Assembly: GCA_021464245.1 (NCBI GenBank)
Contig: JADCRB010000007.1
Coordinates: 6,323,855 to 6,387,854, forward strand
Direction of reading: 5' to 3'
DNA from: Carallia brachiata
Taxonomy: Eukaryota; Streptophyta; Magnoliopsida; Malpighiales; Rhizophoraceae
DNA length: 64,000 nucleotides
Positions 1-10,300 of this stretch are shown piece by piece. The translations under genes and the position numbers were made by a program. The notes under the pieces are model-generated. The model was given only the letters and a program-made list of their open reading frames with translations, was not told the origin of the DNA and did not search any database. Position 1 is the first letter of the stretch; each line of letters begins with the position of its first letter.

Positions 1-1589
1 TCAGGACGAAACATTTCTCGTTGGATGACTTACTATCCGGTGATATTTGCAGAATCTCGGATCGCTGACTCGATCCTTTTCATTCGGCCGCTTGCACTCT
101 GGGAGTTCGATCAGCTTCGCCTCCAAGAGTTGTTCAAGAATGTCGGGGACGTCTGAGTCGGGGAATGGATACTGCTTCTGCTCCAGCTCTCGCAATGTCA
201 CCTTCCGCCTTTCCTGTTGTTTTGGCTGAGTTATTTGGGTCGGAGGATTTACCTTGGCTTTAGCTCCCACTTTTACTGGTGCGGCTTCAACAGTCATCTT
301 CTTTCCCTTTTCCGGAGCTGTTGGGTTTCTTAATCTCCCTTCTGCCCCCTTGCTGGTCCAACTGGATGGGAACCGTGCCTCCGGAAGTTGGATGCTTATC
401 TCCATATCATGTGCGCGGGTTGCCAGTTCTTCGAAAGTTCGGGGTTTGACACCCTGCAGGATGTATAACAGCTCCCAATGCATTCCCTGGATGCACATCT
501 CTACGGCAGAAGTCTCCGTCAGGCGATCTTTGCAGTCCAAGCTGAGGGCACGCCATCTGTTGATGTATTCGACAACGGGCTCTCCTTTCTTTGTTTGGTG
601 CTGGTAAGCTCCATCATACTTACCGTCCTTCGAGTGCTGAAAAATCTGTTGAGGAACTCTCGTTGTAGCTGTTCCCAACTGTCGATCGATTCTGGTTCAA
701 GATTTATGAACCAGGTGAAAGCGGTCTCCCTGAGTGAACGAACAAACTGCTTCACCAAGAGATCTCCGTAAGTCCCTGCGTTGTTGCAGGTTTCAACGAA
801 GTGGGCGATGTGCTGTTTGGGATCGCCTCGTCCGTCGAATTGTTGAAATTTGGGCGGTTGGTAGCCCAAGGCATGTTGAGACTTTCGATCCGTCTGGTGT
901 ACGGTTTGACGTACATCTGTGATCCTTGGAAGGATGTGCTTGTTGCAGTCGGATCGTATTAGCTATCATTTCCTGCAATTGTTGAACAGATAGCGAAGCT
1001 ACAGAATTTGAGGGTGGCAGCTGTGTAGAACTACCTGGTCGCTTTTCTGCAGGGAAGACGTCGGCTGTGTGGCTTCTGGAGTGAAACCGGGTGGATATGG
1101 CTCCCTCGCGGATTTCGGGATCAACTTGGATCGGGGCTTTTCCTTTGAGAGCTGCGATCTGTTGATCTTTTTCCTCCACGACTCTGATCAGCTGTAAAAT
1201 TTTGTTCTCCAATTCTGAAATCTTTCCTCTGTGCTGGTTGTGTTGGTCATCATGACGGCAACAGATGAGGCTCCGGGAAAGACTGGGGGAGAAAACTCTT
1301 CTGATTCTTCTGTGTGAGTCGGATTTTGTTGAGCAGGCTTCGTCGTGTTGCCCCCGATTTCGATCGGGGTGGGTGATCGACTCCTCCATGCGGCAAGAGA
1401 GTCAGGGGAGAGATCCTGTTGTGCGAGCTGTGGACTCTCCATTTCGACATTTTGTCGGGTTTGGACGGCAAGAAATTGTGTCCGTCCCCGGGTTTCTGGA
1501 CCTGCGTACCCAGGTAGGGTAGTTGATGCAGGCAATGGAGCCGTTGCCTTCTTTTTTGTGGCAGCAGTTGTACTCCTTTTCGGTGCCAT
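1..1589 (-). pseudogene. Frameshifted retrotransposon gag
   Basis: Gag would assemble the virus-like particle. It starts at the ATG ending at 1589 (MAPKRSTTAATKKK...). It then needs at least three frame changes: the first frame ends near 1190, the next covers about 1200-800, the gag core (QPPKFQQFDGRG...) occupies about 869-519, and the C-terminal part (VEYINRWRALSLDCKDRL...) about 600-1. A further shift is visible at the left edge, where HPT is followed by sense codons (KCFVL) only in another frame. The N-terminal third is rich in Ser, Thr and Pro. Plus-strand ORFs here are shadows. No intact gag polyprotein can be made. Confidence 0.8.
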
Positions 1590-1613
1590 TTGATGTGCTG
1601 AACACCTGTAAAA

Positions 1614-1762
1614 TTTTTTTTTTTTTTTTTTACTTTTTTTTTTACTTTTTTACTTTTTACTTTTTTACTTTTTTACTTTTTTTTTACTTTTTACTTTTAC
1701 TTTTTTTTTTACTTTTTTTTTTACTCTCGGCTCCCCTTTTACCTCTTTTTTTTTTTTTTTAG
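1614..1762. repeat. Low-complexity leader tract of T runs with TTTTTAC steps
   Basis: On the plus strand this is almost only T and C with regularly spaced single A residues (runs of T followed by AC). It lies between the primer-binding site and the gag start, where the untranslated leader of the element is expected. Phe/Leu/Tyr-rich ORFs across it are composition artefacts. Confidence 0.8.
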
Positions 1763-1785
1763 GAACAAGAGATGGGAGGTGAAGT

Positions 1786-1808
1786 TATCCCACCGAGCGT
1801 GCCAAAAA
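1786..1808 (-). other. Primer-binding site of the retrotransposon
   Basis: Directly inside the LTR end (1811), the minus strand reads TGGCACGCTCGGTGGGA. It begins with the TGG expected opposite a tRNA 3' CCA end. The position and the TGG start support a PBS. The matching tRNA was not identified. Confidence 0.7.
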
Positions 1809-1810
1809 TT

Positions 1811-2516
1811 TGTAAAGCGTAAATTTCGAGTCTAAAACAATTAAACTCGAAAATACAAAAATAAATTACAAATAAAAATTGTAAAGTAAAAGAAAATTTA
1901 CGTGGGGTCGATCTCCGTAGATCCTCCGATTAATGTTCCTTTTTTGACTCCGTCAAGGGCTGCACGAGCTTGATCTTGACAGAAATAATTTTCACCGCTT
2001 TTTCTTGAACTGGATAGACTGAAACTGGATCTGATTTGGACGTTTAGACTACGGTTAAGGACCGTAGAGACCAGATCTGAGCTGATTTGACTTAATTTCA
2101 CCGAGGGTCGAAGGGACTTGTTCTCGGATGAGTTGCCTGGATTTTGCTGAGGGTCGTATAAGGCTTAATCCCAGCCGGATTTGTAATATTTTGATTTTTT
2201 TTTTTACTATCTCTCTCTTTTTTTTTCTTTTTTTTTTCTTCTTTTTTTTTTTCCGCCTGCTTTGCGCTTGCTTCGCTGCTGGCTTCTCTTTTTTCTTCTT
2301 CTGCTTCTTTTTCTCTTTTGCGCTTTTCTTTTTCTTCTCTGCTTCTGCTGGCTCCCCTCTGCATTTCATTTAATTGGGGAGGCCATTTATAAGCCTCCCC
2401 CATGCCTGCCTGCCACCAACCAAATGGTTGGTGGCATTAATTAGGTTGGCAGCTGCCAACCTTCAAGGTTGGCGGCTACCAACCATATAATTTTTTTTTT
2501 TTTAAATTCGTTTACA
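1811..2516 (-). repeat. 5' LTR of the Ty3/gypsy element (706 bp)
   Basis: Bounded by TGTAAAGCG at 1811 and CGTTTACA ending at 2516, an imperfect terminal inverted pair with the usual TG...CA ends. The PBS abuts its inner end. It contains a T-rich tract at 2190-2360 and TTGGTGG/GGTTGGC-type repeats at 2415-2485. The second LTR lies outside the window, so the target site duplication cannot be tested. Confidence 0.75.
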
Positions 2517-3044
2517 CCTAGTTTTGTAGAAGTACATTTCCACTAACAAGTCACGTATCAGACAAGACACTTCAAATGCCTTACTCTTTTTTATTTGGAC
2601 TGTTCTTTAGCCAATAAAAGTCTATTAAAGCTCCTATATATAACCTTAAAGGGCATAATTCCCAAGGCAATCCTTATTTTTTCTTCTACAGACCACATTT
2701 GATTACCTTATTTACACATTGTTAATTTAAGTATCTAAATACTTACATCGAATCTTGACACTCTATAACTTTCCTCTATTTTATAGGTTATGATCTAGAT
2801 CCTTCTCCCTTCAATCTCAGTGAATCGGTCCGCTTCCTATCTTTTGGAATTCTAGTTCAATCAAGAGAGAGGGAGAGAGAGAGAGATGCTTTAGAGATTA
2901 ATGTTGAATTTGTAAAGGAGTTCTGTTAGATGAGTCAGGACTTTTGTCTCGACGCGCATCTAACTTGCTGACGTGATAGTTTTTTTTTAAAAAAATTAAA
3001 TTCTAAATAATACCTAATATTATCCTAAACATATTATACTATAA

Positions 3045-3975
3045 AGGTGCGTTTAGTACACAGACTGGATAGTATAGTATAAGATAGTATAGACTAATAA
3101 AGTATAAGATAGATTAAATTATTAGCCTATTTTATATTTAGATGTCATCAAATAGTATAAAATAATTATCTTATTTAATATTTAGATGATATAGGATAGA
3201 ATACTATAGTATATCAAAATGATTTTTTTACCCTTGGAAATAATTGATTTACATTTATTATTAATTTTAATATTTTTATTAAAAATAATTAAAATTAAGT
3301 AATAAAATTAATATTTATTTTACATACTATTATACATTATATTGTTTATAATTTTTTAATTTTGTATAAAAAATATTTTTTAAAATTAAGCATTAATTTT
3401 ATTTATACAAATAAATTTTAAGATATCAAAGAAAAGATATTAATATTTTTTAAATTTTTTAAGGAAAAAATTAAATAAATTTTAAATTATAAATTTTTAA
3501 ATTTATATGAAAGAAAATGAAAGAATGAGAGAGAGAGAGAGAGAGAGAAGAGGAGGATAGAGAAAGGAAGGGAAGAAGGAGGAGAAAGGAAGGAGGGAGG
3601 GGAAAGAAAGGGGAGAGAGAGAGATGAGGAGTGAGAGAGAGAGGAAGGAGGAGAGAGAAAGGAAAGAGGATCGAGAGAGAAAGGAAAGAAAGAGAGAATG
3701 TGAGAGAGAAATGAATTTTTTAAATTTTATGTTAATTTTTTAAAAAATATTTAAAATTTATTTTAATTAGAGGATATTTTTAGTAAATATATAATTTATT
3801 AACATTAGTCCATGAAGTGGAATAAACTAGCTCGTAGGAGTGAGAGAGATACATATTCATGAATAGTAAGCTCACACTAACTATCACATACTTATCTTAT
3901 TAATCAACCAAATATAAGTTAAAGTGAGATAATTGTCTACTAGTTTAGTCTATCTTATTTTATCCTATCTTAGGG
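3045..3975. mobile_element. Candidate non-autonomous DNA element with imperfect inverted ends
   Basis: The left end (about 3067-3110) carries GATAGTATAGTATAAGATAG and AGACTAATAA. The reverse complement of the right end (about 3936-3975) carries GATAGGATAAAATAAGATAG and GACTAAAC in the same order. The left terminus begins GGTGCGTTTAGTACACAG, a form common in plant MITEs. The matching right terminus is missing or overwritten near 3971, and I see no clear target site duplication. The class is unassigned. Confidence 0.45.
3510..3716 (+). repeat. ~200-bp polypurine (GA-rich) tract
   Basis: The stretch is made of GAGA, GGAGG and GAAAGG units, with only a few T and C bases in about 200 positions. 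It lies inside the candidate element at 3045-3975, between two very AT-rich flanks. Confidence 0.85.
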
Positions 3976-4345
3976 TGTGATTGGATAATGAGAAATTGAA
4001 TGAAAGTAAATAAAAAAGAAATGAATAGAAATAGTACAATAATGATGATATTATAATTGATAAAAAGTAATGATTAGAAAGTTGCGAGAAAAAAATGAAT
4101 AATAATCTGTATAAGAAAAAGTAAAAGATAATTATTTGAATTGATAAAATATAAATAAAAAAATTAATAAAAAATGAATAATTTTTTTATTTTCATTTTT
4201 TTTCAATAGAAATTTGTCAATCATAATGTAAATCAATCTTTTGTTTTGAAGCAAAATATATTCTGTTAATGCCGGGTTGGGGCCGGGAGACAAATCCCGG
4301 GCCCACCAACCTTATCTCTTTGCAAAGCAAAACTATTAGGAGCAT

Positions 4346-4482
4346 TGAAAAGGTCAAAGTCAACTCACATACTCGGAATGCACACATCTTCTAGACAACG
4401 TCGCATGGTCAACTTGAACTTTATGAGCACATAGTTGACAATTGACATTTCAAAACCCCTCTACAACCAACCACTATAAGTA
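4346..4482 (+). promoter_or_regulatory. Chitinase promoter: W-box cluster and TATA-like box
   Basis: Three W-box cores on the minus strand (TTGACC at 4352-4357 and 4408-4413, TTGACT at 4358-4363) and two TTGACA cores on the plus strand (4435-4440, 4442-4447) lie within 100 bp. A CTATAAGTA TATA-like box follows at about 4474. W-boxes bind WRKY factors and are typical of pathogen-induced promoters, so defence induction is inferred. An in-frame ATG at 4486 lies in the presumed 5' UTR. Confidence 0.6.
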
Positions 4483-4572
4483 TCTATGCATTCTAATCCA
4501 TTTCTTCCCATCAAACATTTTTTTCCCCTTTCATCCTTTTGTATATCAAAACGTATCATCCAATCAGGAAAA

Positions 4573-5800
4573 ATGGCAACCTCTATACCAAAGAATTGGT
4601 CCCTAATTCTCTTAGTGGGACTTTTTCTTGCTGGGGCTGTGCCGGGCCATGTAGTGGCTCAGAATTGTGGTTGTGCCTCAGACCAGTGCTGCAGCCGGTG
4701 GGGTTATTGCGGCACCACCGTTGAATATTGCGGAACCGGGTGCCAAGAGGGGCCGTGCTTTGCTCCGCCTCCCACGAACGACGTGTCGGTGCCCGATATC
4801 GTGACAACCGAGTTTTTCAATGCCATACTCGACCAGGCTGATGCGAGTTGCGTTGGAAAGACATTCTACTCACGGGCCGTTTTCCTTGAGGCACTTGAGT
4901 CCTATCCTCGGTTTGGCAAAGTTGGATCCGCCGACGATTCCAAGCGTGAGATCGCTGCATTCTTTGCGCATGTCACTCATGAGACTGGACGTAAGTTTAT
5001 TATTGTAGTTTCTATTTATTTCCATAAATCTCATGTTTATTCTTAATATTAAATTCTGAGATATCAGAGATAGAAATCTAAGTTCTTAAAGTTCCCCCTG
5101 CTTGCTCTTCTATTGATTATATAGCACAAACTTTCCTTGTCCAGGAATTCAGCAAATGTAACTCTTAAATCTAGTTTTTTCACATTTACCTGACGTAATA
5201 TTGCTGATTACTAAACTTTGCATAATGTGCAAATTCAAGAATTTATACATTAGTGCGAAGTTTAGGGACGTTTATAACTATTTTGTTGTTTTTTTTTTTT
5301 TTTTTGTCTTAACAGGGCTAATTAGCCCACTGCTTTGACAATTAGAACGAATCAAATGATGAAATCAACAAAAATTGTTTCCTGTTTGTGCAGACTTCTG
5401 CTACATAGAAGAGATAAATGGTGCATCAAGAGACTATTGCGACGAGACCAACACCCAATATCCATGCAATCCCAATAAAGGCTACTATGGTCGTGGACCA
5501 ATTCAGCTATCCTGGAACTTCAACTATGGTCCGGCCGGCGAAAGCATAGGCTTCGACGGGTTAAATTCTCCTGAAACCGTGGCCAATGACCCCGTAATTT
5601 CCTTCAGGACCGCCCTGTGGTATTGGATGAACAATGTCCAATCTGTTCTAGGACAAGGTTTCGGGGCCACCATTCGAGCCATTAATGGTAGGCTTGAATG
5701 TGATGGTGCCAATCCAGCTACTGTTCAAGCTCGCGTGCGATATTATACCGAGTATTGCAACCAACTTGGTGTTGCTCCTGGAGACAATCTTACATGTTAG
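4573..5800 (+). CDS. Class IV endochitinase (GH19, hevein domain)
   Basis: Two exons, 4573-4990 and 5394-5800, encode 274 residues. The enzyme is predicted to hydrolyse chitin in fungal walls and to be secreted. Residues 1-29 form a signal peptide ([15 protein letters not shown] core). Residues 30-62 are a short hevein-type chitin-binding domain, a Gly/Pro hinge follows, and then the GH19 catalytic domain. The putative catalytic pair is E137 in HETG and E146 in CYIEEING, nine residues apart as in class IV enzymes. The intron interrupts the codon for H140 between them. The domain is short, lacking class I loops, which places it in class IV (EP3/ChiIV type). The start at 4573 was chosen over the in-frame ATG at 4486 because the signal peptide begins there. 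Reading frame intact. Confidence 0.95.
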
Positions 5801-7375
5801 GATGCAATACAATACAATATTCGCTTGTGTCTCTCTCTCCCTCTCTTTGTTTTTTTTTTTAGCGTTGTTTGAATATTTTGTTAAATGAATTGTACTCTCA
5901 TGGTCGGTAGTTTGGATTACTGTGGATGAATAGCCCAAAATGAAAGAGAGAAAATAAAAATTATGATTGACTGTAAGAAAATATATCAGACTTAATCTTA
6001 TCTTGCTTTTTAATTTGATGTTATGTTATCCTATAACTACCCTAATTTATTCCAAACAAAAATTTTACTATGGAGGACTTTTTTTTTTTGTTGTTTATTA
6101 GGAAGCTAAAAAAGTAGTGAGTTAAATAATAAAAGTATCTTTCTTCATTTTTATAAATATTTATTTTCATAAAATTCATATATCCTTTTTAAGATTGGAA
6201 TTTAAGGCCTCTCAAAAATAAAAGATCCGTGTGCTTATGGAACCAACCTCACTTGTGATTATTTTCTTTTCATGAAAAAAAAAAAAAAACAGAGACATCA
6301 AGCATTTTTTTCGCTACGATGTAGAAATATTCAAAGATATAACGAAACTTATTGACAGGTTCCTAATTAATTCACGGTTTCTTCCGTGAACCAGTCATCC
6401 CGCTATACGTACGAGAGACTGAATTGTTCAAATTCTTAAAATATACATAAAAAGGAAAAACGAATTTTTTTTTTTTTTTTTTTGGATCCAAGGAAAAACG
6501 AATTCTTGAAACAAGGAGCGGAGAGAATAAAAGGGCCCATTGTTATGGGCCCTGCACATCTTGGCCCGATATGGGTTCCGCGTAATTAAACCAACCCATA
6601 CAGAGACAGGCTACACGCACAGCCACCCAGCCCAATTTAGATTTCCAAAGGTTTCCTTAACTACGCAAACATTAAAAGTATCTGAATCCAGAAAAAAAAA
6701 AAAAAAAGAAATAACATCTTTTCTAACTTTTTTTTTTCTTGTTATTAAAAAAAAATAAGAAATTTTTTTGTTTAAAAAATTTATGTCCATAAGCCATCCG
6801 AAAAGTATCATCGTCCTGCCAGCAGGCTGCACAGGAGCTATAGTCTCAATGGCCAAAAGGTCCTGCTGCTGTGGAATCGAGGCATAATAGCCTAAACGAC
6901 CATTAACACAGACAAAAGATCCAATTCTGACAAACAAATGTAATTCTTACTAATAACTCGAACAAACAACTCTTACAAATACACCCAACTGCCAATAAAA
7001 ACATGCTGCAAAATATAGCACCTGAATGAACTGCTATAGAATAACAGTTAGTAAATATCCCATATATTCGTAAGAAATATAAAGAACCTTTCCCAACTAA
7101 ATATTGTTGCTTGTCATGCATATCAAAGTGACTAAACAAAAGCATTCAAAATCCAGGCTAGTATGATACAATGGACGCTCGCTCGTGTCTAAATAAGGAG
7201 GCAAATCTGCAGTTGGCATTTCATCATGCCCATCCAAAAAAAATTAACAAGTCTATTTGACTTAGGACTATCTATACAATGGCTATCTGTTTGGCCTTTA
7301 CCTATTCAAAGTTTATGCGCTGCCAAGACAAAGACCCATCCAATTCTTGTGCTCGAAAGTGCCAAATACAATAGT
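5801..7375. other. Intergenic; includes a promoter-like palindrome and probably the VIPP1 3' UTR
   Basis: No coding region seen. AT-rich with long A and T runs (6076, 6275, 6465). A GGGCCC palindrome at 6532-6553 stands out. The part adjoining 7376 probably holds the VIPP1 3' untranslated region; its end cannot be placed. Confidence 0.5.
6532..6553. promoter_or_regulatory. Perfect 9-bp inverted repeat with GGGCCCAT arms
   Basis: AGGGCCCAT, a TGTT loop, then ATGGGCCCT. GGGCCCA is the site II/TCP-type element of many plant housekeeping promoters, and TTGGCCC (6561) and AGCCCAAT (6629) follow within 100 bp. No gene start was found on either side, so it may serve an unseen transcript or be a chance cluster. 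Confidence 0.4.
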
Positions 7376-10300
7376 TTAGAATTCCCTTCTCTTTTGTCTC
7401 AGTTCATTAAGTTCCATCTCGATCTCAGGATCTCGAAATGGAGTACTTGCACTTGCAATAACTGTTCTTCCAGGTGGAAGTTCTCCTTTCTGCGACGGAA
7501 GATAAATAAACAATCACTAACAGCTTTAAACATAGCAGGTCCTTGATGCCTGGTGCCTAGTGCTACTGCTTTCTTTTTATCTTCCTCAAATAGTAATGCC
7601 ACACCAGGGCAGTTTTCAAGAGCGCTAAAGGAATTTTCCTGACTCTTTCTCTCAGTCTGGCTCTCTAGACTAAAGAATTTGCCTAATGGGGCATCCCCAG
7701 AGGCTAAGAACTAGACCTTTATCTTTGAGGTCTCAATTAACCTGGGAAGGGGGAGGGGGTATACCATATAAGCATTATCAGTTTAACATTCTCTATCATT
7801 AAAAGGATTAATCTCCTCTTTTCATTTGGGCACTACAAATATTCTCTCAGAAATCAACACTTGAAATCTGTCTGAAGACTACCAGCCTCAGTCTCAGTCC
7901 CAGTATTTCTTCCCATTTTCGGTATGCAACATCCCCCTCACCCTTTTTACTAAGGGCCCTTGTCTACGAAGAAGCAACAGTTTAAAGAACACAAAAAGTT
8001 GCAGCATCCCAGTGCATGATGAGAATAATTAATAAGTTCCTCTAAGCAGATAGAAAAAGATAAAAAGGCAGACTTACTCTAGCTGCTTACTTTGCAGATA
8101 TACGTGAGCAGAAAATTACGTACAACGTCGATTTTCTGACAAGATGTGTAAGGCATACCTTTGAGCTACTAGATACCTCCTTCTTTAGCTTCTCAAGATC
8201 ATCATCAACTGATGAGGTTTCAAGTAATGCAAACTGCATTAAATATCAGAAGCACTAATTGAGGCTGGTGACACATGAAGTTTAATGGTTATGAAATCTG
8301 ATTAGCAATTAAATTTGTACTCAATCTTCAAGAGAATGAAGAATGCATGAACAGAAAGAAGCATAAAAAGATTTAATAGAAAACAAAAAAGAAAAAAAGG
8401 ATTCTACATGAAAGTGAGACCACTTAATTAAAAACTATCCAACACCTATTTTCTGATCAAAAGCTCTCTTCACTGGTGTGGGATTAACTTTGTAAGACTG
8501 GCTTCTGAGGAGAATCTTCTACTCAAACCTCACCTCTGCTTGTTTGCAAACAGATAGCATGGGAAGCGTACTCATTTACCTTTCCTTTCTCAGCCACAGT
8601 GACTTTTCACATTTCACATCATTTAAGTTTAAAAGTGAAAGAACCACAAACATAGAAAAAGAAAGAATTGCAGATGGGTGGCAGGTAATACTGCCTCCAT
8701 GGGATTCTAATGCCTGCATCTTGAACAGGCTTGTATTGTTGAAACATCATCTTGAAGGGTTTGGAATCAAACAGTCATCTAAATCACCAAAATGTAAGCA
8801 ATTGTTATGTGATAATCATGGACATAATGACAGAGGTATTTTTTTGAAAGGGTTCATTGGTGTATGTACTTTTCTGTTTAATGTATTTACTGCACATAAG
8901 AGTCTTCAAAACGCTGAATTTATATTCGACCAGATCAGTCTTCAAGACAATAGAATATGGTAACCACTGCCTTTACATCTTTCTACACACTCTTCTTGCA
9001 ACATAGATATGGCAGCAATTAGGCCGATGCAAATGTTTCGACTTTTGAGAAAGTTTGTATGCGGAAGATACGATAAATGAGTGCACAAACATCCAGCACA
9101 AACATAGAAGGAGAGAGAAAAGAAGATACCTTTCCTTCCAGATCATCAGTAGTTAACTGGCCAAGGGCTTCTGCTTGTGATTCCATTGCCAATACTACCA
9201 AATGCAAATCAAGAGACACTAAAGAACTCAAATTCAATCTAGAGCTATTTGTGCAGTAGAAGTGACAGATAGATATAGAGAGAACAAAAAAAGGATGCCT
9301 GAATCCAAAAGTGATCAGCCCTAAAACAAGCATGAATTAAACTTCAAGCACTCAAAAAATCACATTTTGTGAACAATCTGAAAAAATGCAGCCACTATGG
9401 TTGGGTCTCACAATTCTCAGACATGTTAATGCACAATATGGAAGAAGATAATCCAATGGTTGATTATAATCAATGGAAAGGAAGAAGACGAAAAGGGTGG
9501 GCCTTGACAATGAAAAACACGGTTTGCACAGCTATAGATTGAAATTGGGATGAAATAGCTATATATTTCACCAGACTTGCAGAAGTAACAACTAAATGCT
9601 TCTCATAATAATTTGATTCTCTTGTTGGTAAGTGTTTGATCACAGTAATTCATGCCAAAGCTAAGATCAAGGGTTCAATTTGCATGAAAAGGCGCACTAC
9701 TTGCAGCAGGTGCTACTGAGGGGTGCAGGGAAGTGATTAATGGGTGTAGAGGCCAGGCTGTGGCAAGTCCAGCATCCTGCAGTGGTGTATCCAGGGTTAT
9801 CAGATTGTGAGGCTTCAGTGGCTTACAACCCAATTTAAGGAAACAAAATTGCACTTCTCCTAATAAGGTTTTAACATGGGAGAAAAATTAATTACATTAA
9901 GCTGCAATAGAATGTTGCAATCAATCACTTTGGCAGTCACAAGTGGATTGGAAATGCCTCCAGGGCATGTCAAGTGAGGGATATGTCCTATGGCCATCTG
10001 CAAAATGTTCGGCTATAAACAAATATAATTGGATTCTACAACAAAGACCATTTACTCATGGAATAGCATTCTTCTTCTTATTCTCTCTTTTTCTTAATTA
10101 AAAAAAAAAAAAGTAATATCAGCCAACCCAACTGTGTCGAAGTTTTCGTAGCAGAAGCAGTTAGACAATGATTTGCACAAAGATATATACTCTGGATATT
10201 CAGATCACTCATCTTACCCTTCTCTTCCATCTTTTCGAAAGCTGAGAGAGCATTACTCGTATTAACATTCCCCAACATCTCATTCACTTTCGTTGCAGTC

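Larger units (their letters stand above)
1..2516 (-). mobile_element. Ty3/gypsy LTR retrotransposon, 5' part (LTR, PBS, leader, gag), cut by the window edge
   Basis: The element reads on the minus strand, so its 5' LTR lies at the right (1811-2516), followed leftwards by the primer-binding site, a low-complexity leader and gag. The gag translation includes an FQQFDGRGDPKQH stretch, a TAFTWFINLEPESI-type retrotransposon gag core and the CKYHRIVSHPT stretch seen downstream of gag in plant Tat/Ogre-like elements. Gag is broken by frameshifts, so the copy is inactive. Protease, reverse transcriptase, integrase and the 3' LTR would lie left of position 1. Lineage is inferred from the gag style only, without reverse transcriptase. 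Confidence 0.85.
2517..4340. other. Intergenic, AT-rich, with MITE-like DNA
   Basis: No credible coding region. It holds a candidate inverted-repeat element at about 3045-3975 with an internal purine tract, and a second AT-rich stretch at 3971-4230 that starts GGGTGTGATTGGAT, which looks like the end of another small element. The rest is plain AT-rich spacer. Confidence 0.6.

Noticed and set aside
1523..1762. Phe/Leu/Tyr-rich plus-strand ORF, and Lys-rich ORFs at 2055-2403
   Set aside because: They are translations of T-rich or A-rich simple sequence in the retrotransposon leader and LTR.
4486..4572. In-frame upstream ATG of the chitinase
   Set aside because: It would place 29 polar and mixed residues before a normal signal peptide. 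The ATG at 4573 gives the expected secretory N terminus.
8544..8963. 139-codon plus-strand ORF inside VIPP1
   Set aside because: It lies in a VIPP1 intron on the opposite strand and has no recognisable similarity.
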